DNA of 64,000 nucleotides from Pseudomonas frederiksbergensis (GTDB taxonomy: Bacteria; Pseudomonadota; Gammaproteobacteria; Pseudomonadales; Pseudomonadaceae): the NCBI RefSeq assembly GCF_003732665.1, contig NZ_MOBP01000012.1:618325-682324 (forward strand). Reading direction: 5' to 3'. The translations under genes and the position numbers were made by a program. This document shows, piece by piece, positions 8,295-17,745 of the stretch (within the stretch, counting starts at the first letter, position 1; the number at the start of each line of letters is the position of its first letter). The notes beneath the pieces were generated by a model. That model was not told the origin of the DNA. It was given only the letters and a program-made list of their open reading frames with translations, and did no database searches.

Positions 8295-9221
8295 TTAATC
8301 GCTTCCGGGCGCTAAAAGCAGATTCGGCGCCAGGCGTTGATAGCCTTCCTGCTCCAGCCGCATATCCAGCAGCAGGCTGGTCAGGTCGGTGGACAGCGCT
8401 TCCGCTTCGGCATCGTTTTCCAGGTAGAGCAATTTCAGGTAGCTGTTGCACCCCGGACAGACCTCCGCCCGCAACGGCGCCTGATTCGCCGCGTGGCGAT
8501 CATCGTCGAGGCTGACGTACTCCAGGCCTTTGCTCTGTTCGCAATACACGCACTTGACCCGCACCACGTGCCATTCACAGGCGCACAGCGAACACACCAG
8601 ATAGCGCAAACCGTTGTACTTGCCGCGATGGCGAATCACCCCGGCCATGGCCGGCGAACCACAGGCCGGGCATTGGCTGAGGCTGTCGCCGGGCTTGAGG
8701 TCGAGGTTCGGCGTGTCCAGCAACCAGTGACTCCAGGCAACTTGCAGGGCAGCGCCGAGGAATGGCACCACTTCGGCCGGCAATAACGAATATTGACCGC
8801 TGACCAACGCAACGCCCCAAGCCTTGAGCTGTCCGGGATTGGCACCCAGCAGCGTGTTGATCGCGCTTTTGACCGCCGTTTGTGGCGGTGGCTTATAGCG
8901 CAGCAACAAGGCGTACAGAAACGGCAGCCATTCACCCTCGCGCACCAGGCTGTCGGCGGCGAACGGCGGTAAACCGTGCTGCTGGCAGACATTCAATCGT
9001 TCGGCGTCTGGCAGCTCATCAACCGGCAGGTCATCCAGCATTTCCTGTTGCAGATGACACAACCCGGCCACCAGCCGCAGGTAATCGGCCAGCGGATGCC
9101 CCTCGGCTAACCGCTCCAGCCCCAGCGCCCGCAAGGTAAACAGGTTGCGCGGTGGCAAATGCAGAAACGGCGGTGAACTCGCCGCCGCTTCAATCTCGCC
9201 TGGCTCAAGAATCGTCGCCAC
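8295..9221 (-). CDS. fdhE: Formate dehydrogenase accessory protein FdhE
   Basis: This 308-residue cytoplasmic protein is needed for maturation of Tat-exported formate dehydrogenases. Four CxxC-type motifs are visible: CPACG, CSLCACEW, CVYCEQ and CPGCN, forming the rubredoxin-like metal sites of FdhE. The start is GTG at 9221, preceded by AAAAGGATAAGCAC. It begins 5 bp after the stop of fdnI, so it is part of the fdn operon. Confidence 0.94.
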   Translation of the reverse strand: MATILEPGEIEAAASSPPFLHLPPRNLFTLRALGLERLAEGHPLADYLRLVAGLCHLQQEMLDDLPVDELPDAERLNVCQQHGLPPFAADSLVREGEWLPFLYALLLRYKPPPQTAVKSAINTLLGANPGQLKAWGVALVSGQYSLLPAEVVPFLGAALQVAWSHWLLDTPNLDLKPGDSLSQCPACGSPAMAGVIRHRGKYNGLRYLVCSLCACEWHVVRVKCVYCEQSKGLEYVSLDDDRHAANQAPLRAEVCPGCNSYLKLLYLENDAEAEALSTDLTSLLLDMRLEQEGYQRLAPNLLLAPGSD

Positions 9222-9225
9222 GTGC

Positions 9226-9876
9226 TTATCCTTTTCTGATCGGTCGGTCGGGGTCTTCGTCGCGGGTCACTTCCCGATACCACAGTTCATGGTGCTTCTT
9301 CGCCCAGGCGCGGCTGACCCAACCGTGGACCATGGCGCTGATCGAGCCCTTGATCCAGATTCCGGCGTAGATGTGCACGATGATGCTCAATACCAGCACA
9401 AACCCCGCCAGCGCATGCAGCAGCATGGCCCAGCGAATCAGCGTGATGCCGAAATACACGCTGAAATACGCGCGCCAGATCACCAACCCCGTGAACAACA
9501 ACCCTAACATGCACAACAGCAACGTCCAGAACAGCAGCTTCTGCCCAGGGTTGTACTTGCCAATCGGCGGCACGCCTTCTTCTTCGTTCTGGATCACCCG
9601 GTCGATGCGCTTGAGCCACAGCCCATCGTTGCGGATGAAATAGTTGGCAGTCCAGAAGCGGAACACCAGACCGAGAAACAGCACAAACATCACAACGCCC
9701 ATGAACGGATGCAGAATCCGCGTCCACGGCCCGCCGCCAAACAGATTGCTCAGCCAGAACAGCGCCGGGTGAAACAGCGCCAGCCCCGAGAGCGCGGCCA
9801 TGAAAAATAGGATCGCCACCAGCCAGTGATTGGTGCGCTGGTTGGCGGTGTAGCGCAGGATCTGCTTGCGGATCAT
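9226..9876 (-). CDS. fdnI: Formate dehydrogenase-N gamma subunit (cytochrome b556)
   Basis: The 216-residue membrane subunit carries two b-type haems and passes electrons from the beta subunit to quinone. Four hydrophobic segments are seen (roughly residues 16-36, 53-72, 113-132 and 149-170), with histidines at helix positions typical of FdnI (TNHWLV, ILHPFMG, LLHALAG, IVHIYAG). ATGA overlap with fdnH at 9873-9876 indicates coupled translation. Confidence 0.95.
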   Translation of the reverse strand: MIRKQILRYTANQRTNHWLVAILFFMAALSGLALFHPALFWLSNLFGGGPWTRILHPFMGVVMFVLFLGLVFRFWTANYFIRNDGLWLKRIDRVIQNEEEGVPPIGKYNPGQKLLFWTLLLCMLGLLFTGLVIWRAYFSVYFGITLIRWAMLLHALAGFVLVLSIIVHIYAGIWIKGSISAMVHGWVSRAWAKKHHELWYREVTRDEDPDRPIRKG

Positions 9877-10808
9877 GGTCTGTCCTCCCCGCGCGGATCA
9901 AAGGTGTGCACCGACGGATCGACTTCGTGCACCGCCGGGTCCTTGAACGGTGGCAGCTCATCCTCTTCCACAATTTGCGGCCCGATGCGCACGTAATGGA
10001 AAAATCCGACCACCACCGCCAGGCCCATGGCCAATAAGCCCAAGGGTTTGCTCACGCCTTTCCACAAGCCCACCAACGGGCTGATTTCAGGATCTTTCGC
10101 CAGCCCGGCGTAAATCTGCGGCGTATCGGCGTGGTGCAGCACGTACATCACATGGGTGCCACCAACCCCGGCCGGGTCGTACAAACCGGCGTTTTCAAAG
10201 CCACGGCTCTTGAGATCGACGATGCGTTCGGCGGCGTGTTCCTTCATGTCTTCCTTGGTGCCGAAGACGATGGCGCCGGTCGGGCAGGTTTTCACGCAGG
10301 CCGGTTCCAGGCCCACGGCGACCCGATCCGAACACAGCGTGCACTTGTAGGCCTTGTGGTCCTTTTGCGAGATGCGCGGAATGTTGAACGGGCAACCGGT
10401 GATGCAATAGCCGCAGCCGATGCAATGGTCCTGGTCGAAATCAACGATGCCATTGGCGTGCTTGATGATCGCCCCGGGGCTGGGGCACGCCGCCAGGCAA
10501 CCGGGCTCGGCGCAGTGCATGCAGCCGTCCTTGCGGATCAGCCATTCCAGGTTGCCGGCGTCGGTTTCATGCTCGGTAAAGCGCATCAGCGTCCAGGTTT
10601 CGGAGGTCAGGTCCTGGGGATTGTCGTAGGTGCCGAGGTTATGGCCGACGTCGTCGCGCAGTTCGTTCCATTCCGAACAGGCGACCTGGCAGGCCTTGCA
10701 GCCGATGCATTTGGTGGTGTCGATCAGCTTCGCCACTTCTTCCTGGTTACGTGCCGACGGCGGCACTGTCGTGGTGGCCGAGCGGGCAATGATGTCTTGG
10801 CTGGCCAT
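9873..10808 (-). CDS. fdnH: Formate dehydrogenase-N beta subunit (four [4Fe-4S])
   Basis: The 311-residue electron-transfer subunit shows four ferredoxin-like cysteine clusters (CIGCKACQVACSEW, CMHCAEPGCLAACP, CIGCGYCITGCPF, and CTLCSDRV...CVKTCP). A single C-terminal transmembrane helix (GLLAMGLAVVVGFFHYV) anchors it on the periplasmic side, as in E. coli FdnH. ATG at 10808 directly follows the fdnG stop (TAAATG), and its stop overlaps the fdnI start. Confidence 0.95.
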   Translation of the reverse strand: MASQDIIARSATTTVPPSARNQEEVAKLIDTTKCIGCKACQVACSEWNELRDDVGHNLGTYDNPQDLTSETWTLMRFTEHETDAGNLEWLIRKDGCMHCAEPGCLAACPSPGAIIKHANGIVDFDQDHCIGCGYCITGCPFNIPRISQKDHKAYKCTLCSDRVAVGLEPACVKTCPTGAIVFGTKEDMKEHAAERIVDLKSRGFENAGLYDPAGVGGTHVMYVLHHADTPQIYAGLAKDPEISPLVGLWKGVSKPLGLLAMGLAVVVGFFHYVRIGPQIVEEDELPPFKDPAVHEVDPSVHTFDPRGEDRP

Positions 10809-13800
10809 TTAGACTTTCTCCACGTTGACCAGGAATGACTTGGATTCCGGGGTCTGGGAATTACCATCACCGAGGAACGGCACCAGGGTGTTGGTGAGGT
10901 AACCGTGACGCGTCAACCCGGTAAACCCCCAATGCAGCGGGATACCGATGTGGTGCACCACCTGGCCGTTGACCTGCAACGGCCGGATACGCTTGGTCAC
11001 CACCGCCACCGCTTCGATAAAGCCGCGCTTGCTGCTGACCCGCACCTTGTCGCCAGCCACGATGCCTTTTTCCTTGGCCAGCACCTCGCCGATCTCGACG
11101 AATTGCTCCGGCTGGGCAATCGCGTTGAGCTTGCAGTGCTTGCTCCAGAAGTGGAAATGCTCGGTCAGCCGATAACTGGTCGCGGCGTAGGGGTAATCCT
11201 TGGCCACGCCGAGGGTGTCCCACACCGAATCGAAGATCCGCGCCGCCGGGTTGCTGGTGGCTTTCTTGTTGTTGGGGTGCAGCGGGTTGATGCCGATCGG
11301 AGTTTCGAACGGTTCGTAGTGCTCGGGGAATGGCCCTTCGTTCATCTTGTCCACGGCGAAGAACCGCGCCACGCCTTCGGGGTTCATGATGAACGGGTTC
11401 ATCCCGGCCTCTGGTGCCGAGTCAACCTTGAAGTCCGGCACATCGGTGCCGCCCCAGGCCTTGCCGTTCCACCACACCAGGCGTTTTTTCTCGTCCCACG
11501 GTTCGCCCTGTACGTCCGCCGAAGCGCGGTTGTAGAGAATCCGCCGATTGGCTGGCCAGGCCCAGGCCCATCCCAAATGTTGCTTCATGCCGTATGGATC
11601 GCTGTTATCGCGACGGGCCATCTGGTTACCGGTTTCGGTCCAACTGCCGCAGAAAATCCAGCAGCCGGACGCGGTGCTGCCGTCGTCCTTGAGCTGGCCG
11701 AACCCGGCCAGTTGCGCGTTGCCCTTGATCGCCGCGCCGGTGGCATCGGTGAAATCGACGGTGGCGTTGCCGTTGATTTCCTTGGCCAGTTCTTCTGGAG
11801 ATGGTTCGTCGGGGATTTTGTACGGCCACGACAGTTTCAGCAGTGGATCGGGATAAGCCCCGCCCTCAGCCTGATAACGCTTGCGCAGGCGCAAGAACAA
11901 TTCGCCCATGATTTTGATGTCGGTCTGCGCTTCCCCCGGCCCGTCGGCACCTTTCCAGTGCCATTGCAGCCAGCGACTGCTATTGACCAGCGAACCGTCC
12001 TCTTCGGCAAAACACGTGGTCGGCAGGCGGATGACTTCGGTGTGGATGTCGGCACTGGTCACGTCGTTGTACGGCCCGACGTTTTTCCAGAATTCCGAGG
12101 TCTCGGTGGACAGAGGGTCCATCACCACCAGCCATTTGAGCTTGGCCAGCGCTGCCATCACCCGGTTTTTATCCGGCAACGCGGCAATCGGGTTGAAGCC
12201 CTGGCACATATAGCCGTTGACCTTGCCCTGGCCCATCAGGTCGAACATTTTCAGGATGTCGTAGTTGGGGATGTCGAGTTTGGGCAGGTAGTCGTAGGCC
12301 CAATTGTTCTCGGCCGTGGCGTTGTTGCCGTACCAGGACTTCATCAGGCTGACGTGGAACTTGCTGTAGTTCTGCCAGTAGGACAACTGCCCCGGCCGCA
12401 ATGGCGTTTGCGTGCGTTTGGTGATGTAGGCCTGGTAATCCTGCTCGGCATCTACGCCCAGGGTCAGGTAGCCGGGCAGCGCGTTGGAGAGCAAACCGAG
12501 GTCGGTCAGGCCCTGGATGTTGGAGTGCCCGCGCAAGGCGTTGACCCCGCCGCCGGGCATGCCGACATTGCCCAGCAGCAGTTGCACCATCGCCGCGCTG
12601 CGGATGATTTGCGAACCGATGGAATGTTGGGTCCAGCCCAGGGCGTAGAGAATCGTCATGGTTTTGCCCGGTGTCGAGCAAGTGGCGATTTCTTCCCAGA
12701 TTTTCTTGATCGCGTCCACGGGCATGCCGCAGATCTGGCTGGCCAGGTCGATGTTGTAGCGGCTGTAGTGGGTTTTCATCAGTTGATAGACGCAGCGCGG
12801 GTCTTGCAGGGTCGGGTCGACCTTGGCAAAACCGTCCTCGCCCAGTTCATAGCCCCAACCGGACTTGTCGGTGTACAGGCGTTTTTCCGCGTCATAGCCG
12901 CTGAAAATCCCGTCCTCGAAGCCGAATCCGGCTTTGACGATGAATGACACGTCGGTGTAGTTGCGCACGTATTCGTGCTGGATCTTGTCCTCGGTCAGCA
13001 GGTAATTGATCAACCCGCCCATGAAGGCGATGTCGGTGCCGGTGCGGATCGGCGCGTAATAGTCGGCCACGGACGCGGTGCGGGTGAAGCGCGGATCGAC
13101 CACGATCAGCCGGGCCTTGTTGTGGGCCTTGGCTTCGGTCACCCATTTAAAGCCGCAAGGGTGCGCTTCTGCTGCGTTGCCGCCCATTACCAGGATCAAG
13201 TTCGCATTGGCGATATCGGTCCAGGTATTGGTCATGGCACCACGGCCGTACGTCGGGGCAAGACTTGCCACCGTCGGACCGTGTCAGACACGCGCCTGGT
13301 TATCGAACCCCAGCATGCCCAGGCTGCGAATCACCTTGTGGGTGATGTAGCCCGCTTCATTGGACGCCGCCGAGGCCGCGAGGAAACCGGTGGTCAGCCA
13401 GCGGTTCACCGTTTCGCCCTTGGCGTTTTTCTCGATGAAATTGGCGTCGCGGTCGGTCTTCATCAGGTCGACCACACGGTCCAGGGCTTCATCCCAGGAA
13501 ATGCGTGTCCATTCGCTGCTGCCAGGCTTGCGTACTTGCGGGTACTGCAAGCGGCTGGGGCTGTGAATGAAGTCCAGCAGGCCCGCGCCTTTGGGGCACA
13601 GGGTGCCGCGGTTGACCGGGTGATCGGCGTCGCCTTCGATATGGATGATGCTCTGGGCGACGTTCTTGGCCTGGTCGCCCTGGCTGTACATGATCAAGCC
13701 GCAACCCACCGAGCAGTACGGGCAGGTGTTGCGGGTTTCATGGGTGTGGGCGAGTTTGAAATGACGCACTTGCTCGGCGAAGGCCGGCGTGGGCAGCATG

Positions 13801-13874
13801 CCCAGCGCGCCGAGGCTCGAGCCCGCAAGGCCGATACCGGCGACCTTGAAGAACTGACGACGGTTGAGGTCCAT
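10809..13874 (-). CDS. fdnG: Formate dehydrogenase-N alpha subunit, selenoprotein with in-frame UGA
   Basis: This is the molybdenum/tungsten-bis-MGD catalytic subunit that oxidises formate to CO2 in the periplasm. It appears as two open frames separated by TGA at 13284-13286. The residues around it (NQARV-U-HGPTVASLAP) match the selenocysteine site of E. coli FdnG, so the codon is read as Sec197 and the product is 1021 residues. A twin-arginine signal (NRRQFFK, residues 4-10) precedes the hydrophobic stretch ending PAFA. C51, C54, C58 and C93 bind the [4Fe-4S] cluster. ATG 13874 has CAGGAG 7 bases upstream. First gene of the fdnGHI-fdhE-selAB-selC run. Confidence 0.97.
13241..13286 (-). promoter_or_regulatory. 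UGA(Sec) codon and bacterial SECIS hairpin in fdnG
   Basis: Downstream of the TGA (13284-13286) the minus strand reads GGTGGCAAGTCTTGCCCC. GGCAA (13265-13269) pairs with TTGCC (13257-13261) around an apical GUC, beginning 14 nt after the UGA. The AAGUCUU apex resembles the SelB-binding apex of the E. coli fdnG SECIS. With SelB, SelA and tRNA-Sec encoded next door, UGA recoding is well supported. Confidence 0.9.
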
Positions 13875-14200
13875 CGTGCACTCCTGTTTTTCTGGACAAA
13901 CACGGTTGCGGCAGCGAGGCGGCCGGTACTTCAAACTTTAGGCCAGGGTTATAAGTTCAAATATGAAAACCGACCGTCGGCACCCCACAGAGCCTCCCCT
14001 GTGGGAGCGGGCTTGCTCGCGAATGCGGTCTTACATTCAACATTTTTGCTGACTGAACCACCGCTTTCGCGAGCAAGCCCGCTCCCACAGGGATTTGTGT
14101 GTTCAATCAGTGCTGAATATTTTTGCCTGGGATCACCAGAGGTGAGGGTTGAGGCTTATCATGGCCGCCGTGATTAACCCTGCCTTCTATGAGACCGCGC
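13875..14200. other. Intergenic region between fdnG and the MalY-like gene
   Basis: This holds the fdnG leader and one REPIN (13999-14092). I looked for an Anr/FNR box (TTGAT-N4-ATCAA) upstream of fdnG and did not find one. No gene is supported. Confidence 0.6.
13999..14092. repeat. REPIN, type A
   Basis: Inverted arms GTGGGAGCGGGCTTGCTCGC and GAGCAAGCCCGCTCCCACAG around a 40-bp core, placed in the fdnG/malY-like divergent gap. Confidence 0.9.
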
Positions 14201-15346
14201 ATGACCTTCGATTTCGACCAGGTGTTCGACCGCCACGCAACCGGCAGTACCAAATGGAGCCGCTACCCGGCCGACGTGTTGCCGATGTGGGTCGCGGACA
14301 TGGATTTCGCCGCGCCACCGGTGATTATCCAGGCCCTGCAAAAACGCCTGGAACATCCGTTGCTCGGCTACAGCGTGGCCCCGGACAGCTTGCGCGACGC
14401 CATCGTCGCCGACCTCTGGAATAAATACGCCTGGCGCGTGCTGCCTCAGGAGCTGGTGTTCCTGCCCGGCGTGGAATCGGGGTTCAACATGGCGCTGAAT
14501 GCGCTGCTCGAACCGCAGCAGAACGTGGTGGTGCAAACGCCGAACTACCCGCCGCTGCGCCATGCACCGGGTCACTGGGGGCTGAACAAGGTCGAGCTGG
14601 AATTTATCGCCCAGGCCGACGGCTCCTACGCCACGCCCCTCGACGCCTTACGCCAATCCCTGATCGGCGGTGGCGCGCTGCTGCTGAGCAACCCGCATAA
14701 CCCGCTGGGCAAAGTGTTCCCCCGGGAAGAACTGCAAGCGGTGGCCGATATCTGCGTGGAACAGGACGCCTGGATCATCTCCGACGAGATCCACGCCGAG
14801 CTGTGCTACGACGTGCGCGTGCATATTCCTACCGCATCCCTGAGCCCGGAAATCGCCAAACGCACCATCACCCTGATGTCGGCGAGCAAGGCCTACAACA
14901 TCGCCGGTCTCAAGACCTCGTTCATGATCATTCAGGATGCGGCGCTGCTGTCCCGGGTCAACCACGCTCGTTGCGGCCTGGTCGACAGCGTAAACCCGCT
15001 GGGCATGGAAGCCACCCGCGTGGCCTACACCGAAGGCGGGCCTTGGCTGGCCGGGCTGATGGCGTACCTGCATGGCAACCGAGACTATCTGCTGGACGCG
15101 GTGCGTACCCGGTTGCCGGGCGTGACCATGAACGTACCCCAAGGCACTTACCTGGCGTGGCTCGATTGCTCGGCGCTGGGGCTGGAGGATCCGCAGCGGT
15201 TCTTCCTGGAACAGGCCAAGGTCGGTTTGAGCGCCGGGCTGGACTTTGGCGATCACAGCAAACAGTTCGTGCGCCTGAACTTCGGCTGCCCTCGGGCATT
15301 GCTGGAAGAAGGCATTGCGCGGATGGAGCGCAGCCTGAAAGCCTGA
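14201..15346 (+). CDS. MalY/PatB-family PLP-dependent C-S lyase (cystathionine beta-lyase-like)
   Basis: A fold-type I aminotransferase-family enzyme of 381 residues, likely cleaving C-S bonds of cystathionine or cysteine conjugates. The PLP lysine is K230 in SASKAYNIAGLK; NPHNPLGKVF and SDEIHAEL are the other hallmark motifs, and LPMWVADMDFAAPP matches the MalY/PatB N terminus. ATG at 14201 (MTFDFDQVFDRH) fits the family start; an in-frame ATG at 14189 would add four residues. It stands alone between two REPINs. Confidence 0.9.
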   Translation: MTFDFDQVFDRHATGSTKWSRYPADVLPMWVADMDFAAPPVIIQALQKRLEHPLLGYSVAPDSLRDAIVADLWNKYAWRVLPQELVFLPGVESGFNMALNALLEPQQNVVVQTPNYPPLRHAPGHWGLNKVELEFIAQADGSYATPLDALRQSLIGGGALLLSNPHNPLGKVFPREELQAVADICVEQDAWIISDEIHAELCYDVRVHIPTASLSPEIAKRTITLMSASKAYNIAGLKTSFMIIQDAALLSRVNHARCGLVDSVNPLGMEATRVAYTEGGPWLAGLMAYLHGNRDYLLDAVRTRLPGVTMNVPQGTYLAWLDCSALGLEDPQRFFLEQAKVGLSAGLDFGDHSKQFVRLNFGCPRALLEEGIARMERSLKA

Positions 15347-15354
15347 CCCACCCC

Positions 15355-15450
15355 CTGTAGGAGCGAGGCTTGCCCGCGAAAGCGTAGTGTCAGTCGATGA
15401 TGATGGTGACTGACACACCGTCTTCGCGGGCAAGCCTCGCTCCTACAGGG
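15355..15450. repeat. REPIN, type A
   Basis: GTAGGAGCGAGGCTTGCCCG and GGGCAAGCCTCGCTCCTACA form the inverted arms immediately after the MalY-like stop codon. GC content drops just beyond it. Confidence 0.9.
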
Positions 15451-15590
15451 GTAATAAATAAACACTCGAATATCGCCATTAGCATATGCAAAAAAAGTAT
15501 ATACCCAGCGATTGGATCCAAAACGTTAATTCTAAAGGCTATTCTCTCTTTGAGCTTCTCGCGGCAAAGAAACATTCATAATTACCCCCA

Positions 15591-15618
15591 TTGACCAAAC
15601 AAGTAGCCTGCTTATAAT
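15591..15618 (+). promoter_or_regulatory. Sigma70-like promoter of the DMT exporter gene
   Basis: TTGACC (15591-15596) and a perfect TATAAT (15613-15618) are separated by 16 bp and lie 33 bp upstream of the ATG at 15652. This is close to consensus and unusual among the promoters visible in this window. Confidence 0.6.
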
Positions 15619-15651
15619 CAGCCACCTCTTGGATGGAAGGCGCAGGTTTCT

Positions 15652-16551
15652 ATGGACAGAAAAGTTATCACCTCAAATGTGCTGTTGCTGGCGGCGGCAG
15701 TCATTTGGGGGTGTGCGTTTGTTCCGCAAAAGATAGGCATGAGTTCAATCGGCCCCTTCTGGTTTACCGGATTGCGCTTTGCCTTAGGCACGCTGCTTAT
15801 CATTCCCCTGCTGTTTTTTGAAAAGACCAACCGGACGCTTTCGTGGAAAGATTGGTCAGCGGGTATTCTCATCGGTTTGATATTGTTCGGCGGCATCAAC
15901 CTGCAACAGATAGCCCTTAAATATGCATCGGTCGCTAATACCGGGTTTATCACCGGATTGTATGTCGCCCTGGTGCCTATCCTCTGCAGCTTTTTAGGTC
16001 ATCGATATTCCGTGGGCGTATGGCTGGGTGTCGCCATGGCAACCGTTGGCTTGTACCTGCTGAGTGTCCATGGCAACTTCAATGTCAATCCGGGTGACTT
16101 ATTGACCTTGGCAAGTGCTTTCTTCTGGGCTTTCCAACTCATTGCACTTTCAACATTCGGACATCGACTGCCTTCTATCAGACTGGCCATTGTGCAGTCG
16201 GGAACATGCGCCGTTCTTTCGTTGGCCATCGCCATTGCCATCGAACCTGTCTCTCTGGACATGGTTAATAACGCCGCCATCCCTCTCCTGTATGGCAGCG
16301 TATTATCGGTCGCTATCGGATTCACCCTGCAAATCCTTGCCCAACGCCATATTAAAGCCGCGCACAGTGCAATCATTCTGAGTATTGAATCGGTGTTTGC
16401 CGCATTTGCCGGATGGCTGATTCTCAGTGAATCGCTGGGACCAAAGGAAATCGTCGGCTGCGCACTTATATTGGTTGGCACGTTGCTGTCTCAGTTGTCA
16501 CCGGAAAAACAACCCAAAGCAAAATCGAATCTGGCCCAGCAAACCGTGTAA
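15652..16551 (+). CDS. DMT-superfamily (EamA) transporter
   Basis: The 299-residue membrane protein has about ten hydrophobic helices in two EamA halves. The first half shows AVIWGCAFVPQKIGMSSIGPF and the second ASAFFWAFQLIALSTFGHRLP, each with the typical small-molecule/metabolite exporter signature. Substrate is unknown. ATG at 15652 follows a GGATGGAAGG stretch. It leads a lower-GC block with the methyltransferase 101 bp downstream, and the pair may be one operon. Confidence 0.88.
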   Translation: MDRKVITSNVLLLAAAVIWGCAFVPQKIGMSSIGPFWFTGLRFALGTLLIIPLLFFEKTNRTLSWKDWSAGILIGLILFGGINLQQIALKYASVANTGFITGLYVALVPILCSFLGHRYSVGVWLGVAMATVGLYLLSVHGNFNVNPGDLLTLASAFFWAFQLIALSTFGHRLPSIRLAIVQSGTCAVLSLAIAIAIEPVSLDMVNNAAIPLLYGSVLSVAIGFTLQILAQRHIKAAHSAIILSIESVFAAFAGWLILSESLGPKEIVGCALILVGTLLSQLSPEKQPKAKSNLAQQTV

Positions 16552-16652
16552 CGCCAGATTCGCCGGCCAAATTTCAAGTTGTTGTTGCTGAGCCAAGTCG
16601 TCGGTGTACCTGCGATTTTCGTGTTCCATTTGCCTGAAACCAAGGAGAAGGT

Positions 16653-17270
16653 ATGAGCGTTACACAGAAAGAGAGGCTGTCAGACGACGAGCGCGAGTCG
16701 CTCACGGCTGATCCGGAGCGCCAGGATGAGGCCCACACCAAGGGCGCTTACGATTACTTGTCCGATAACACATTGGCCGCTCGTTATTCGGTGATATCGG
16801 GCTTGATCGAACAATATGATTGCGAGCACATCCTTGATATCGGCTGCTATGTCGGCGGACTCAGGGGCGCGATCAATCGCAACAGGGCTTACCACGGCAT
16901 TGATATTTCCCCCCATGCCATTCGTGATGCCAAAGAGAAATACGGCCATTATTCCCATACCACTTTCAGTGTTGGCGATATTCGTACGGAAGCACTTAAG
17001 TTACCGCAGTACCCTTGCGTGGTATGGGCCGGTATTGGTTTCGGTTATTCCGACAAAGACAGTCGATCCTTCGCCGACTTGTTCCAGAAAGCCTGGGAAT
17101 TATGCAGCGATGATGGATTGTTGATTTTTGAATGCATTGAAGACTACGCCTGGGTCCAAACACACATCGAAGCAACCAGTCGTTTGCTGACGGCGTTCCA
17201 TGTGACTTATTCGCTGGCGTCCGTGCATAATCGCCGGGCTGTTTTCGTGGCGAGAAAAGTACTGAAATAA
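16653..17270 (+). CDS. Class I SAM-dependent methyltransferase
   Basis: The 205-residue protein has the Rossmann-like methyltransferase core: motif I is HILDIGCYVGGLRGAI (about residues 60-75), followed by an acidic position in GIDISPHAIRDAKEKY and a later VVWAGIGFGYSD segment. The acceptor molecule is not predictable. AAGGAGAAGGT directly precedes the ATG. A sampled 60-base stretch of the gene is about 50% GC, lower than flanking genes. It may act with the exporter in front of it on one small molecule (inference from position only). Confidence 0.85.
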   Translation: MSVTQKERLSDDERESLTADPERQDEAHTKGAYDYLSDNTLAARYSVISGLIEQYDCEHILDIGCYVGGLRGAINRNRAYHGIDISPHAIRDAKEKYGHYSHTTFSVGDIRTEALKLPQYPCVVWAGIGFGYSDKDSRSFADLFQKAWELCSDDGLLIFECIEDYAWVQTHIEATSRLLTAFHVTYSLASVHNRRAVFVARKVLK

Positions 17271-17283
17271 AAAGTGCTAACAT

Positions 17284-17312
17284 AAAAAAACGCTGCAGCC
17301 AAAGCTGCAGCG
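17284..17312. terminator. Bidirectional rho-independent terminator
   Basis: CGCTGCAGC and GCTGCAGCG (9 bp, loop CAAA) are flanked by A7 on the left. Read on the minus strand this gives a T7 run directly after the VOC gene's stop; on the plus strand it closes the methyltransferase transcript. Confidence 0.85.
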
Positions 17313-17314
17313 TT

Positions 17315-17680
17315 TCAGTGATTACGATTTTGCTGGCTGACAAATCTTATATGGTTGCCAAATGGATCATCCAACTCAAGCACCTGACTTTGGCTTGACG
17401 TTAATAGTGAAAGCTTATTGGCCGGCAGCCTGGACTTAAGTTCGCCATACAATGCATCGAGGCCATTGACCGGTATCAATATCGTCGCCCCGGGTTCGGC
17501 ATCACCTTCATGTTCCGTTAAATGCAGGACCAATGAACCCCGACTGACTTGTAAATAGGCGGGATAATTGTTTTGTCGATGCTGCCAGTCTATCGAAAAC
17601 CCCAGACAATCCACATAGTATTCGCGAGCCAGTTTTTCAGAAGAAATCTTGAAGATTGGAATTGCGTTGGATAGCTCCAT
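17315..17680 (-). CDS. VOC-superfamily (glyoxalase/bleomycin-resistance-like) protein
   Basis: A 121-residue single-domain VOC protein. It shows the two beta-alpha-beta-beta-beta halves and the C-terminal LELDDPFGNHIRFV motif, where the E/H positions usually bind metal. The frame is open to 17773, but ATG at 17680 follows AAGGTAAGC and a sigma70-like promoter lies just upstream (17717-17745), so the longer start is not credible. VOC proteins of this size include drug-sequestering resistance proteins and metal enzymes. It is convergent with the methyltransferase. Confidence 0.82.
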   Translation of the reverse strand: MELSNAIPIFKISSEKLAREYYVDCLGFSIDWQHRQNNYPAYLQVSRGSLVLHLTEHEGDAEPGATILIPVNGLDALYGELKSRLPANKLSLLTSSQSQVLELDDPFGNHIRFVSQQNRNH

Positions 17681-17716
17681 GCTTACCTTACCGCGTCTCA
17701 GTGGAAATCGGCTGTA

Positions 17717-17745
17717 AAAATACAGTTCGGATTTAAGACGGTCAA
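17717..17745 (-). promoter_or_regulatory. Sigma70-like promoter of the VOC gene
   Basis: On the minus strand TTGACC (17740-17745) and TATTTT (17717-17722) are 17 bp apart, 37 bp upstream of the ATG at 17680. Confidence 0.55.

Noticed and set aside
10905..12947. 680-codon open frame antisense to fdnG
   Set aside because: It lies wholly opposite a well-supported gene. Long antisense frames are normal in GC-rich coding DNA, and its product has no recognisable domain.
13284..13286. In-frame TGA splitting the formate dehydrogenase alpha gene, as if it were a pseudogene or frameshift
   Set aside because: The surrounding residues, the SECIS hairpin and the adjacent selA-selB-selC genes show it is a selenocysteine codon.
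13875..14200. Anr/FNR control site before fdnG
   Set aside because: No TTGAT-N4-ATCAA or close variant was found in the region.
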